A DNA stretch of 64,000 nt from JAWMQL01 sp033283165 (GCA_033283165.1 JAWMQL010000004.1:62001-126000), one strand, 5' to 3'. Positions 43,651-52,846 are shown, counted from the stretch's first letter. Numbers and translations are program-made. Notes: generated from the letters alone by a model not told the origin.

Positions 43651-43916
43651 AGATTTCCCCTGGTTTATTATTGCTCGGGCCCAGCGACTTTAAACGACTT
43701 CGATAAGTGTTGACAAGTTTGGCGTCAGCAAGACTGTGAACACGGCCCGTCGGGTGGGGTGTGCCCGCCGGGGACCGCTAAAAGCACGCGTCCATGCGGC
43801 GCGTGGCTTCGGCCATACCCAAAAAGAGGGCACACTGTCCACGGCCTCAGACATCCCTGTCGCGTACACCCCACCCCACGGTCCTCGATCCGAGAAAATT
43901 CCCGGGCAATCCGGAC
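43651..43916 (-). promoter_or_regulatory. Upstream region of hppA with a long-range inverted repeat
   Basis: This 266-bp non-coding stretch lies between the nth stop and the hppA start. GGGTGGGGTGT (43752-43762) is the exact reverse complement of ACACCCCACCC (43866-43876), and GU and CG pairs extend the stem inward. GTGTGCCC (43759-43766) overlaps the first arm and can instead pair with GGGCACAC at 43828-43835, so two structures are mutually exclusive. A TGGC-TTCG-GCCA tetraloop hairpin lies at 43804-43815. It may be a structured hppA leader or a small RNA; no known family was recognised. Confidence 0.4.
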
Positions 43917-44570
43917 TCAGGCTTTACGGGTTTTCTTGGGGTGTTTGCGCTCCGGATGGGTGGTGCGGCAGATTTCACAGACGCGCCCGTCGCAGCCACG
44001 GGCGGTGCAGTATTCGCGGCCGTAGTAGATGATCTGCAGGTGCAGTCGGTTCCAGAACTCCCTGGGAAACAGGCGCTTCAGGTCGCGCTCTGTCTGGACC
44101 ACGTTTTTACCCGAACTGAGACCCCAACGCTGGGCGAGGCGGTGGATATGGGTATCCACCGGGAATGCGGGTACCCCGAAGGCCTGGGACATCACCACGC
44201 TGGCCGTTTTGTGTCCCACGCCCGGCAGTCGCTCCAGCGCCTCCATATCCGCCGGGACCTCACCATCGTGTTCCGCCACGAGGATTTCGCTGAGGCGCTT
44301 GATAGCCCGGGACTTCTGCGGCGACAGGCCGCAGGGCCGGATCACCTCGCGAATCTGCTCTGTATCCAGCAGCGCCATATCCCGCGGGTTGTCAGCCAGC
44401 GCAAACAGGGCCGGCGTGACCTGGTTGACACGCTCGTCGGTGCACTGGGCGCTCAGCAGAACGGCTACCAGGAGGGTAAAAGGACTTGCGTGATCCAGGG
44501 GGATGGGTGGGTGAGGGTACAACTCCTGCAGGCGCCGCAGGACGAAGTCCGCCCGCTCCTGTTTCAGCAC
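43917..44570 (-). CDS. nth: Endonuclease III
   Basis: Protein of 217 residues from GTG 44570, 4 nt after the dapC stop. Helix-hairpin-helix LPGVGHKTASVV with the catalytic Lys121 and FPVDTHIHR with Asp139 are intact, so it should remove oxidised pyrimidines and cut at abasic sites. The C-terminal cluster region has Cys188, 193, 198 and 201 (C-x4-C-x4-C-x2-C), unlike the standard C-x6-C-x2-C-x5-C of E. coli Nth, with no Cys after position 201. Confidence 0.93.
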   Translation of the reverse strand: MLKQERADFVLRRLQELYPHPPIPLDHASPFTLLVAVLLSAQCTDERVNQVTPALFALADNPRDMALLDTEQIREVIRPCGLSPQKSRAIKRLSEILVAEHDGEVPADMEALERLPGVGHKTASVVMSQAFGVPAFPVDTHIHRLAQRWGLSSGKNVVQTERDLKRLFPREFWNRLHLQIIYYGREYCTARGCDGRVCEICRTTHPERKHPKKTRKA

Positions 44571-44574
44571 CGCC

Positions 44575-45765
44575 CTATATCCTTGCCAGGAAGGCGGCGA
44601 TTCGCTCGGCCGCTTCCACGCATTGGGCCTGCTCCGCCACCAGCGCCATCCGCACCCGCCCGGCACCCGGGTTGACACCGCCGGCCTCCCGCGCCAGGAA
44701 GCTGCCCGGCAGCACGGTTACGTGTTCCTGCCGGTACAGTTCCCGGGCGAAATCCGTGTCTGGGCCCGGCGTGCGAGGCCACAGGTAAAAGCCCGCCTGG
44801 GGCGCCTGCACCGCCAGCGTGTCGCCGAGGATTCCGAGAACCGCGTCGAACTTGTCGCGGTAGTGCCGGCGATTGTCCCGCACGTGCTGCTCATCCCGCC
44901 ATGCGGCAATACTGGCAATCTGGTGCTGCGCCGGCATGGCGCAGCCGTGATAGGTGCGGTACTGCAGGTAGCCCCGTAACAGCTTGGCATCTCCGGCCAC
45001 GAAGCCGGAGCGCAGGCCCGGCAGGTTGGAGCGTTTGCTCAGGCTGTGGAATACCAGGCAGTTCCTGAATTCGCTGTCGCCCAGTGCGGCGCAGGCCTGC
45101 AGCAGGCCCGCTGGCGGCTGGTCCTCGTCCGGGTAGATTTCGGAATAGCACTCGTCGGCCGCGAGGACAAAGTCGTACTCGCGGGCCAGGGCGATCAGTT
45201 GCTGCAGTTGCGAGACCGGAATCACCGCGCCCGTCGGGTTGCCCGGGCTGCACAGATAGAGCAACTGGCAGTCACGCCACTGTTGCTCAGCGACGCCGTC
45301 AAAGTCGGGGAGACCGGTCACCGGGTCGCAGTTGATGAAACCGGTCGCCGCACCGGCGAGTAAGGCCGCGCCCTCGTAAATCTGGTAGAAGGGATTGGGG
45401 CTGAGTACCAGGGCGCCGGGCAGAGAGCGATCCACCACCGCCTGGGCTATGGCAAACAGGGCTTCACGGGTGCCATTGACCGGCAGTACCTGGCTCTCGG
45501 GATCGACCGCCGGCAGGCCGAAGCGGCGCTCCAGCCAGCGCGCGATCACCTGGCGCAATTCATCGCTGCCACGGGTCACGGGGTAGTTGCCCAGTTTGTC
45601 CAGGTTATCCGCCAGGGCCTGGCGCACGAAGTCCGGCGGCGCCTGTCGCGGCTCGCCTATGGACAGTGGAATGCCGGTTTTCGCCGGATTGGCTTCCACC
45701 CCCTCAAACAGCCGCTGCAGTTTTTCAAACGGATAGGGCTGCAGGGCCTGCAGGTCGGGATTCAT
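44575..45765 (-). CDS. dapC: Succinyldiaminopimelate transaminase
   Basis: Protein of 396 residues from ATG 45765 (NPDLQALQPYPFEKLQRLF start as in relatives; GGAGAG upstream). Fold-type I PLP aminotransferase: ISIGEPRQAPP-type N-terminus, SPGNPTGAVI, DECYSEIY (Asp binding the PLP ring) and SLSKRSNLPGLRSGF (Schiff-base Lys). The conserved neighbours glnD and map identify it as DapC, which aminates N-succinyl-2-amino-6-oxopimelate. It lies 4 nt after glnD and 4 nt before nth. Confidence 0.92.
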   Translation of the reverse strand: MNPDLQALQPYPFEKLQRLFEGVEANPAKTGIPLSIGEPRQAPPDFVRQALADNLDKLGNYPVTRGSDELRQVIARWLERRFGLPAVDPESQVLPVNGTREALFAIAQAVVDRSLPGALVLSPNPFYQIYEGAALLAGAATGFINCDPVTGLPDFDGVAEQQWRDCQLLYLCSPGNPTGAVIPVSQLQQLIALAREYDFVLAADECYSEIYPDEDQPPAGLLQACAALGDSEFRNCLVFHSLSKRSNLPGLRSGFVAGDAKLLRGYLQYRTYHGCAMPAQHQIASIAAWRDEQHVRDNRRHYRDKFDAVLGILGDTLAVQAPQAGFYLWPRTPGPDTDFARELYRQEHVTVLPGSFLAREAGGVNPGAGRVRMALVAEQAQCVEAAERIAAFLARI

Positions 45766-45769
45766 CTGC

Positions 45770-48442
45770 TCAACTCTCCACCCGGGCGTCCAGTTCGTCC
45801 CGGATGGCCTGTTGGATGGATTCACACAACACCGGGTCGGTGATCGGCTGCCCGTCCCGGTCGGTCACGAAGAAGACGTCCTCCACCCGTTCCCCGAGGG
45901 TCTGGATCTTGGCCGCCTGGAGCACCAGTTCGAAATCCACAAAAATACCGCCGATGCGCGCCAGCAGGCCCGGCCGGTCCGGGGTGGCCACTTCCAGTAC
46001 CGAGGCGTGCTTTATCTCGTCCACGCTCATACTGGTCTCAGTGGGGATAGAGAAGGATTTCAGTTGCCGCGGCGTTCTCCGCACCACCCAGGAGGGTTCC
46101 TCCGGCGAGGCGGACAGGGCCCGGGTCAGGTGCTCCTTTATGTAACGCAGTCGACCGGCATCCTCTGCGATGGGTTCGCCGCTGGAATCCAGCACGAAGA
46201 AAGTATCCAGGCTCATGCCGTCATTGGCCTTGTAAATACGGGCGTCGTGAATACTCAGGTCCAGTTGCTCCAGTTCCGCGCAGATGACGGAGAACAGGTG
46301 ATCCCGGGCGCGGGCGTGAATAAAAATCTGGGTGGCGTTGGCCACGGTAGAGTCATTGGTGCTGCGAATAAGGACCAGGGCCTGGTCCCGGTTGATATGA
46401 TCGGCGATGGCTTCGGTGTGCCAGGCGATGTCTTCCGGCCGTTCCCTGAGAAAATAATCTTCCCCGCGCTGCAGCCAGAGTTCCTGTAACTCCTCCGGCA
46501 TGAAACCGCGAAACTCCAGCAAATCCGCAGCTGCGGCCCGGGTTTCGTCGATCCGGTCCTGCTTGTCCACCGGGTTCTCCAGGCCGCGGCGCAGGGCGCG
46601 CCGGGTCTCGGTGTACAGCTGGCGCAGCAGTGACCCGCGCCAGGCGTTCCACAGATTCGGATTGGTGCCGTTGATATCGGCCACGGTCAGCGTCAACAGG
46701 TAGTCGAGGTGATTTTCATCGCCGCAGTGTTCGGCGAATTGCTGTACCACTTCCGGGTCGGAAATATCCTTGCGCTGCGATACTGCCGACATCAGCAGGT
46801 GATTGCGAACCAGCCACACCACCAGGTTCGTATCCTGGCGGGACAGGCCGTGCTCGACGCAGAAGCGCCGTGCGTCAACCGCCCCCAACTCGGAGTGATC
46901 GCCGCCGCGGCCCTTGCCGATATCGTGGTACAGCCCGGCAATGTACAGCAACTCGATTTTCGGCAGGCGACGTGCAACCCGGCTGGTTACGGGAAACCGC
47001 TCGATAAAATCCGACAGGAGGAAGCGGCGCATGTTCTGGATCACTTCCAGGGTGTGTGCGTCCACCGTGTAGGTGTGGAACAGGTCGTGCTGCATCTGTC
47101 CCATGATGGCACCCCACTCCGGCAGGTACTGACCGAGGATGCCATAGCGGCTCATGCGCCGCAGCTGACGTGTCACCGCATGAGGCGAACGCAGGATTTC
47201 CAGGAACATGGCGCGATGCGCGGGGTTCTGCCGGAACTCCTCGTCGATGAGGTGGCGATGCTCCCGAATTTCGCGGATGGTGGAGGCGCCGACGCCGCTG
47301 ACGGCCTCGTTGCGGGCGCTGAGCAGGAAGACCTCCAGCAGCGCCCCGGGGTTGGCTTCAAACAGGTCGGGGATACGGGCCTCGATATAGCCGTTGCGGA
47401 TCTGAAAGCGCTCGTTCAGCACCTCCACGTTCTCGCTGCCGTCACTGTGCAGGATGGTCTGGTCGAAGTACTGGATCAACACCTCGTTGAGCTGACCCAG
47501 GCCCAGGGCCCAGCGGTAATAGATCTGCATGAATTGCTCGACCGCCAGCTTCTCGCCGTCTTCGAAGCCCCACATCTCGGCCAGTTCCCGCTGGTGATCA
47601 AACAGCAGCCGGTCTTCTTCCCGGCCGGTGATCATGTGTAACGCATAGCGTACCTGCCACATGAAATCCCGGCCCTGGAACAAAATTTCCCTCTCGTCAG
47701 GGTTGAGAAACTCCTCTGCCGGCAGGTCATCCAAAGAGCTGACGCCGAAATGGCGCTCGGCGATCCAGCCGATGACCTGCAGGTCGCGCAATCCGCCCGG
47801 CGAGCCTTTCACATTGGGCTCCAGGTTGTACTCGGAGTCGGCGAACTTTGCGTGCCGGGCCTGCTGTTCCTCCAGCTTTGCGCGCAGGAATTCGGCGCTG
47901 GGCCACATGTGGTCGGGACCGGTTAATTCGCTGACCTGTTGCATCAGGCGTTCCGGGCCGCGCAGAACCCGGTGCTCCATCATATTGGTAAGCACTGTGA
48001 TGTCGGCGGCGGCACACGCTACGCAATCCTCAATCGTGCGCACGCTGTGGCCGACCTCCAGCCCGATGTCCCACAGCCTGGTGAGGAAACACTCGAGGTT
48101 GTCCCGGTCCGCGTCGATCTCCTGCTCGGCCAGGACCAGGAGGTCGATATCGGAGTGTGGATGCAGTTCGCCGCGGCCATAACCGCCCACGGCAACCAGT
48201 GACAGGTCCTCCTGCCAGTCCTGCAGGTCCCACAGGGCCCCCAGCAACTCATCCATGAAGCTGGCCCGCATACGGATCAGTTGCCCGATATCCTGATGCT
48301 GCCGGAACTGCCGGTCCAGGTAGTCGTTAGCCAGCCTGATAGCCTCTTTACAGGGCTGCAGGGGAGGGTTGGCAGCCAGGCACTGGTTGAAAGCGACCGG
48401 ATCAAACAGCTCCCGGGGCAGGTTGGTGCGGTCGATACTCAT
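45770..48442 (-). CDS. glnD: PII uridylyltransferase / uridylyl-removing enzyme
   Basis: Protein of 890 residues, usual length. Nucleotidyltransferase domain with GGYGRGELHPHSDIDLLVL (metal-binding Asp pair; ~65-85), helical GlnD domain, HD domain with IAGLYHDIGKGRGGDHSELG (UMP removal), and two ACT domains at the C-terminus (HDARIYKAND near 720 and EVATPDRPGLLARIGGIFVD near 820) that sense glutamine. It modifies PII proteins to report nitrogen status. Starts 6 nt after map. Confidence 0.97.
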   Translation of the reverse strand: MSIDRTNLPRELFDPVAFNQCLAANPPLQPCKEAIRLANDYLDRQFRQHQDIGQLIRMRASFMDELLGALWDLQDWQEDLSLVAVGGYGRGELHPHSDIDLLVLAEQEIDADRDNLECFLTRLWDIGLEVGHSVRTIEDCVACAAADITVLTNMMEHRVLRGPERLMQQVSELTGPDHMWPSAEFLRAKLEEQQARHAKFADSEYNLEPNVKGSPGGLRDLQVIGWIAERHFGVSSLDDLPAEEFLNPDEREILFQGRDFMWQVRYALHMITGREEDRLLFDHQRELAEMWGFEDGEKLAVEQFMQIYYRWALGLGQLNEVLIQYFDQTILHSDGSENVEVLNERFQIRNGYIEARIPDLFEANPGALLEVFLLSARNEAVSGVGASTIREIREHRHLIDEEFRQNPAHRAMFLEILRSPHAVTRQLRRMSRYGILGQYLPEWGAIMGQMQHDLFHTYTVDAHTLEVIQNMRRFLLSDFIERFPVTSRVARRLPKIELLYIAGLYHDIGKGRGGDHSELGAVDARRFCVEHGLSRQDTNLVVWLVRNHLLMSAVSQRKDISDPEVVQQFAEHCGDENHLDYLLTLTVADINGTNPNLWNAWRGSLLRQLYTETRRALRRGLENPVDKQDRIDETRAAAADLLEFRGFMPEELQELWLQRGEDYFLRERPEDIAWHTEAIADHINRDQALVLIRSTNDSTVANATQIFIHARARDHLFSVICAELEQLDLSIHDARIYKANDGMSLDTFFVLDSSGEPIAEDAGRLRYIKEHLTRALSASPEEPSWVVRRTPRQLKSFSIPTETSMSVDEIKHASVLEVATPDRPGLLARIGGIFVDFELVLQAAKIQTLGERVEDVFFVTDRDGQPITDPVLCESIQQAIRDELDARVES

Positions 48443-48448
48443 GCCGGA

Positions 48449-49222
48449 TCAGAAGCTTTCTTCACTGCGTCGGGTGAATATCTCGCAGCCGTCCGCTGTT
48501 ACGCCCAGGGTGTGTTCCCACTGTGCGGACAGTCGGCCGTCCTTGGTGGTGACAGTCCACCCGTCGTTCTGGTTCAGGCGGGTGTGGCGCCGGCCGGCGT
48601 TGATCATGGGTTCAATGGTGAAGGTCATGCCTTCTTCCAGCGTCAGGCCGGTGCCCTTGCGGCCGTAGTGCAGTACCTGGGGGTCCTCGTGAAAGACCTC
48701 GCCGATGCCGTGACCGCAATACTCGCGGACCACCGAGTAGTAGTTCTTTTCGGCGTGCTGCTGTATGACATGGCCGATGTCACCCAGCGTCGCACCGGGT
48801 CGGACGATGTCAATGGCCCGGTACAGGCACTCCTGGGTAACCTTGACCAGGCGCTCGGCGTGGGGCGCCACATCACCCACCAGCACCATGATACTGCTGT
48901 CGCCGTGGAACCCGTCCTTGATCACCGTGACGTCGATGTTGATGATGTCGCCGCTCTTCAGCTTTTTGTTGTCTGAAGGTATGCCGTGGCAGACCACGTC
49001 GTTGACGGAGGTGCAGATGGAGCGCGGAAAGCCGTGGTAGTTCAGGGGCGCCGGGATGGCCTGTTGGCGCCCGGTGATGTACTCATGACAAATCCGGTCC
49101 AGTTCCCCGGTAGTGACTCCCACCTGTACGTGTGGCCGTATCATTTCCAGGCACTCGGCTGCGAGTGCGCCCGCAACGCGCATCTTTTCTATATCAGCGG
49201 CTGACTTGATCGATACGGGCAT
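48449..49222 (-). CDS. map: Methionine aminopeptidase, type I
   Basis: Protein of 257 residues. The five metal ligands are in place: NIDVTVIKDGFHGD (two Asp), GHGIGEVFHEDP (His), FTIEPMIN (Glu) and AQWEHT (Glu). It removes N-terminal Met from nascent proteins. First gene of the map-glnD-dapC-nth minus-strand operon, divergent from rpsB, the same arrangement as in Pseudomonas and E. coli. Confidence 0.97.
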   Translation of the reverse strand: MPVSIKSAADIEKMRVAGALAAECLEMIRPHVQVGVTTGELDRICHEYITGRQQAIPAPLNYHGFPRSICTSVNDVVCHGIPSDNKKLKSGDIINIDVTVIKDGFHGDSSIMVLVGDVAPHAERLVKVTQECLYRAIDIVRPGATLGDIGHVIQQHAEKNYYSVVREYCGHGIGEVFHEDPQVLHYGRKGTGLTLEEGMTFTIEPMINAGRRHTRLNQNDGWTVTTKDGRLSAQWEHTLGVTADGCEIFTRRSEESF

Positions 49223-49531
49223 CTATAACCTTTTGATTTAAAAGAATTTATCCGGGTGATTCCGGCCGGGCGCAGGCCGGGGGATGCACATTCTACCCTA
49301 TCCGGCGGCAAAACCGGTATCGCGGGCAGATAATTCCCGCGACAGCGACTTTCATCCCCTGGCCCGTTGTGGTATAAAGCGCGCCTCATTTTTGGCACTG
49401 GCCCCAGGGCGGGATGCCGGGAGTGGAGAAACTAACGACACACACATACCGTCACGTGTTCCAGGGTGCCGCTTTGCCGGTTTGGGATATGGGGTATGTG
49501 GAGGATTAACCCAAACACAAGGTACTTAAAT
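49223..49531 (+). promoter_or_regulatory. map/rpsB divergent spacer with rpsB promoter and S2-type leader
   Basis: This 309-bp non-coding spacer holds both divergent promoters. TATAAA at 49373-49378 is a good -10 element for rpsB, with only a weak -35 (TTTCAT, 17 bp upstream), as is common for ribosomal promoters. The transcript would have a ~150-nt leader. Near its end GTTTGGG (49480-49486) pairs perfectly with CCCAAAC (49510-49516) around a 23-nt loop containing ATGTGGAGGATTAA, immediately before the AAGG ribosome site. This placement fits a ribosomal protein S2 autoregulatory leader (inference). Confidence 0.55.
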
Positions 49532-50362
49532 ATGTCGCAAGTAAGTATGCGCGACCTGCTGCAGGCGGGCGCACATTTCGGTCACCAGACCCGTTACTGG
49601 AACCCCAAGATGGACCAGTATATCTTCGGTGCCCGCAACAAGATCCACATCATCAACCTCGAGCACACGGTGCCGGCCTTCAACGAGGCCCTGCAATTTG
49701 TGAAGCAGCTCGCGGGCAACAAGAACAAGATCCTGTTCGTCGGCACCAAGCGCGCCGCCGGCAAGATCATCAGGGAGCAGGCCGAACGCGCCGGCCAGCC
49801 CTATGTCAGCCACCGCTGGCTGGGTGGCATGCTGACCAACTACAAGACCATTCGCGCCTCCATCAAGCGCCTGCGGGAACTGGAAGCGCAGCAGAGCGAC
49901 GGCACCTTCACCAAGTTGACCAAGAAGGAAGCCCTGATGCGTACCCGCCAGATGGAGAAACTGGAGCGTTCCATCGGCGGTATCAAGGACATGGCCGGCC
50001 TGCCGGATGCGCTGTTCGTGGTGGATGTAGACCACGAACGCATTGCGATCACCGAAGCCAACAAGCTGGGTATCCCGGTGATCGGCATCGTGGACACCAA
50101 CAGCAACCCCGATGGCGTCGACTACGTCATTCCCGGCAACGACGACGCCATTCGCGCGATCAAGCTGTATGTCACCAGCGTGGCCGACGCGTGTCTGGCG
50201 GGCAAGGCGGAGGCCGGTGAGGTCGTGGCGGTTCGCGATGAGTTCGTGGAAGTTGAGGAAACCGCTGAGGCCGCCGAACAGCCGGTCGCTGATGAACCGG
50301 TAGCCGAAGCGGCCGTCGAAGCCGTCGAGGAAGTGGCCGCCGGGGAAAAGGCTGCCGAGTAA
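49532..50362 (+). CDS. rpsB: 30S ribosomal protein S2
   Basis: Protein of 276 residues from ATG 49532. Core S2 sequence is clear (MRDLLQAGAHFGHQTRYWNP, IHIINLEHTVPAFNEAL, HRWLGGMLTNYKT, DTNSNPDGVDYVIPGNDD). The last ~45 residues are an acidic Glu/Ala/Val-rich extension longer than in E. coli (241). S2 joins the small subunit late and binds S1. First gene of rpsB-tsf. Confidence 0.98.
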   Translation: MSQVSMRDLLQAGAHFGHQTRYWNPKMDQYIFGARNKIHIINLEHTVPAFNEALQFVKQLAGNKNKILFVGTKRAAGKIIREQAERAGQPYVSHRWLGGMLTNYKTIRASIKRLRELEAQQSDGTFTKLTKKEALMRTRQMEKLERSIGGIKDMAGLPDALFVVDVDHERIAITEANKLGIPVIGIVDTNSNPDGVDYVIPGNDDAIRAIKLYVTSVADACLAGKAEAGEVVAVRDEFVEVEETAEAAEQPVADEPVAEAAVEAVEEVAAGEKAAE

Positions 50363-50481
50363 TTCACGGGGCCGGCAGCGCCGGCCCGTGGCATGAAAAT
50401 CACCCGGTGGGGTCCCGCCGCCGGGTCTCCCATATTGAATATCCACCCCCCACCCGGGGTGGCGAACAAAGAGGTATTCCA

Positions 50482-51339
50482 ATGTCTGTAGCACTGGTCA
50501 AAGAACTTCGCGAGCGCACCGGCCTGGGTATGCTGGAGTGCAAGAAAGCACTGAGAGAAGCCGGCGGCGACGTCGAGAAGGCAATCGAGGAACTGCGCAA
50601 ATCCAGCGGCATGAAGGCTGCCAAGAAAGCGGGTCGCACGGCGGCAGATGGGGTGGTCGCCACTCGCCTGGCCGAGGACGGCAGCTACGGTGTCGTGGTG
50701 GAAGTGAATAGTGAGACGGACTTCGTCGCCCGCGACGAGAATTTCCTGGGTTTCGTCAACAAGGTGGTCGGTGCCGCTTTCGACGGCAAGCAGACCGACG
50801 TTGCCGCGCTGATGGCGGGCGAACTAGAAAGCGATCGCGAGTCCCTGGTCCAGAAGATCGGTGAGAACATCGGCGTACGCCGAATCGAATTGGTCAGTGC
50901 CGACAACGGCATCGTGGGTTCCTATGTGCACGGCAACAATCGTATTGCTGTCCTGGTGGAACTGCAGGGTGGTGATCAGGACCTGGCCAGGGATGTGGCC
51001 ATGCACGTGGCGGCGGTAAACCCCCAGGTAGTCTCACCCGATGACATGCCGGAAGAAGTCGTGGCCAAGGAGAAGGAAATTTTCACCGCGCAGGCCCAGG
51101 AGTCCGGCAAGCCGGCGGAGATCATAGAGAAGATGATCGGTGGCCGCATCAAGAAGTTCCTGGCCGAGAACAGCCTGGTCGAGCAGGCCTTCGTCAAGGA
51201 CCCCGACCTCACGGTAGGCAAGCTGGTGGCCAACGCCGGCGCCTCCGTGGTGTCCTTTGTCCGCTTTGAGGTGGGTGAGGGTATCGAGGTCGAGAAAGTC
51301 GATTTTGCCGACGAGGTAGCCGCGCAGCTCAACGGTTGA
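50482..51339 (+). CDS. tsf: Elongation factor Ts
   Basis: Protein of 285 residues from ATG 50482, with AGAGGT upstream. The UBA-like N-terminus (VKELRERTGLGMLECKKAL) and TDFVARDENF (EF-Tu-contacting TDFV motif) identify the guanine nucleotide exchange factor for EF-Tu. It follows rpsB after a 119-nt spacer and is followed by an intrinsic terminator. Confidence 0.98.
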   Translation: MSVALVKELRERTGLGMLECKKALREAGGDVEKAIEELRKSSGMKAAKKAGRTAADGVVATRLAEDGSYGVVVEVNSETDFVARDENFLGFVNKVVGAAFDGKQTDVAALMAGELESDRESLVQKIGENIGVRRIELVSADNGIVGSYVHGNNRIAVLVELQGGDQDLARDVAMHVAAVNPQVVSPDDMPEEVVAKEKEIFTAQAQESGKPAEIIEKMIGGRIKKFLAENSLVEQAFVKDPDLTVGKLVANAGASVVSFVRFEVGEGIEVEKVDFADEVAAQLNG

Positions 51340-51356
51340 TCGCCACAGGAAACCAG

Positions 51357-51383
51357 AAACGGGCCTGTTGGCCCGTTTTTTTT
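51357..51383 (+). terminator. Rho-independent terminator of rpsB-tsf
   Basis: ACGGGCC (51359-51365), loop TGTT, GGCCCGT (51370-51376), then a run of T to 51383. Located ~20 bp after the tsf stop, a textbook intrinsic terminator that separates rpsB-tsf from pyrH. Confidence 0.93.
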
Positions 51384-51527
51384 CTCTACTTTGAGCCCGG
51401 TTGACAGGTTGCGACTGACTCAAGGCCAGGCTATGCACAGCGGTGCCGGGGGAAAATAACCCCCAATCCGACTAGGGGCACAGGGCATGTTCCTGTAAGA
51501 TACGGCCCAGCTTTGGAGAGGAGTTCT

Positions 51528-52253
51528 ATGCCCCAGGTAAGCGGTGAAAAGAAATACCAGCGCATTCTGTTGAAGCTCAGCGGTGAAGCGCTGACCGGCG
51601 AGGAAAGCTTCGGTATCGATCCCAAGGTCCTGGACGCCATGGCGCTCGAGATAGGCCAGCTGGTCGGTATCGGCGTGCAGGTCGGGCTGGTGGTCGGCGG
51701 CGGCAACCTGTTTCGCGGCGCGGCATTGCAGAGGGCGGGGCTGGACCGGGTCACCGGTGATCACATGGGCATGCTGGCCACCGTGATGAATGCGCTGGCG
51801 CTGCGAGACGCGCTGGAGCGTTCCAATATCGCTACCCGGGCGATGTCCTCCATCCCCATGAGCGGCGTGGTGGATCATTACGACCGACGCAAGGCAATCC
51901 GCGCCCTGAACGACGGCGACGTGGTTATTTTTTGCGCGGGTACCGGCAACCCCTTCTTCACCACGGACTCGGCCGCCTGCCTGCGTGGTATCGAGGTGGA
52001 TGCGGACGTTGTTCTCAAGGCGACCAAGGTCGACGGCGTTTACTCGGCCGACCCGATGAAAGAGCCCGATGCCATCAAATACGATCGGCTGACTTACGAC
52101 GAGGTACTGGACAAGAAACTGGGTGTGATGGACCTGACCGCCATTTGCCTGTGTCGCGATCACAATATGCCGGTGCGAGTGTTCGAAATGGAGAAGCGCG
52201 GCGCACTGCTGAACATCGTCCGGGGCGGGAGCGACGGCACCCTGATCGAGTAA
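51528..52253 (+). CDS. pyrH: UMP kinase
   Basis: Protein of 241 residues from ATG 51528, after GGAGAGGAG. Amino-acid-kinase fold with KLSGEALTGEESFGID, VGGGNLFRGAAL, DHMGMLATVMNALAL and GTGNPFFTTDSAACLR. It phosphorylates UMP to UDP and is typically hexameric, GTP-activated and UTP-inhibited in bacteria. It has its own 144-bp upstream spacer after the tsf terminator and leads to frr. Confidence 0.97.
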   Translation: MPQVSGEKKYQRILLKLSGEALTGEESFGIDPKVLDAMALEIGQLVGIGVQVGLVVGGGNLFRGAALQRAGLDRVTGDHMGMLATVMNALALRDALERSNIATRAMSSIPMSGVVDHYDRRKAIRALNDGDVVIFCAGTGNPFFTTDSAACLRGIEVDADVVLKATKVDGVYSADPMKEPDAIKYDRLTYDEVLDKKLGVMDLTAICLCRDHNMPVRVFEMEKRGALLNIVRGGSDGTLIE

Positions 52254-52277
52254 ACCCGGTACACCAGGAGAGTGACA

Positions 52278-52835
52278 GTGATAGACGATATCAAAACCGA
52301 GGCCACCGAGCGCATGGAGAAAAGCCTGGAAGCGCTGAGCCATAACTTCAACAAGATCCGCACCGGGCGTGCCCACCCCAGCCTGCTGGATGGCCTTAAA
52401 ATCGAGTACTACGGCGCTGACACGCCGTTGAACCAGGTGGCCAATATCAACGTGGAGGACGCCCGCACCCTGACCCTGACCGCCTGGGACAAGTCCATGA
52501 TTCCGGAGATCGAGAGGGCGATCCTGAAGTCCGACCTGGGCCTCAACCCCGCCACGGCCGGCGAGGTCATCCGTATACCCATGCCCATGTTGACCGAGGA
52601 AACGCGCAAGGGCTTTATTCGCCAGGCACGCCATGAGGCGGAATCCGCCCGTGTTTCCGTGCGCAACGCGCGCCGGGATGCCATGGGCATGCTGAAGGAA
52701 CTGGTCAAGGACAAGGAAATCAGCGAAGACGACGAACGCCGCGGCCAGGAGGCGGTGCAGAAACTTACCGATGGCTTCGTGGCCAGGATTGAGCGGATGC
52801 TGTCGGAGAAAGAAGCCGACCTCATGGAAATCTGA
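52278..52835 (+). CDS. frr: Ribosome recycling factor
   Basis: Protein of 185 residues from GTG 52278, exactly the usual RRF length; GGAG precedes it at 8 nt. A second GTG at 52272 would add two residues and is too close to the GGAG. RTGRAHPSLLDGLKIEYYG, DKSMIPEIERAILKSDLGLNP and LTEETRKGFIRQARHEAE are RRF signatures. It splits post-termination ribosomes with EF-G. Begins 24 nt after pyrH. Confidence 0.97.
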   Translation: MIDDIKTEATERMEKSLEALSHNFNKIRTGRAHPSLLDGLKIEYYGADTPLNQVANINVEDARTLTLTAWDKSMIPEIERAILKSDLGLNPATAGEVIRIPMPMLTEETRKGFIRQARHEAESARVSVRNARRDAMGMLKELVKDKEISEDDERRGQEAVQKLTDGFVARIERMLSEKEADLMEI

Positions 52836-52846
52836 CTTCCCCGGCA

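Noticed and set aside
43710..43740. TTGACA as a -35 element for a plus-strand RNA
   Set aside because: At the correct 17-bp distance there is no acceptable -10 sequence, so I do not call a promoter.
43749..43880. 6S RNA, 4.5S SRP RNA or RNase P RNA
   Set aside because: Length and the recollected conserved sequences of these RNAs do not match; only a possible novel structured element is reported.
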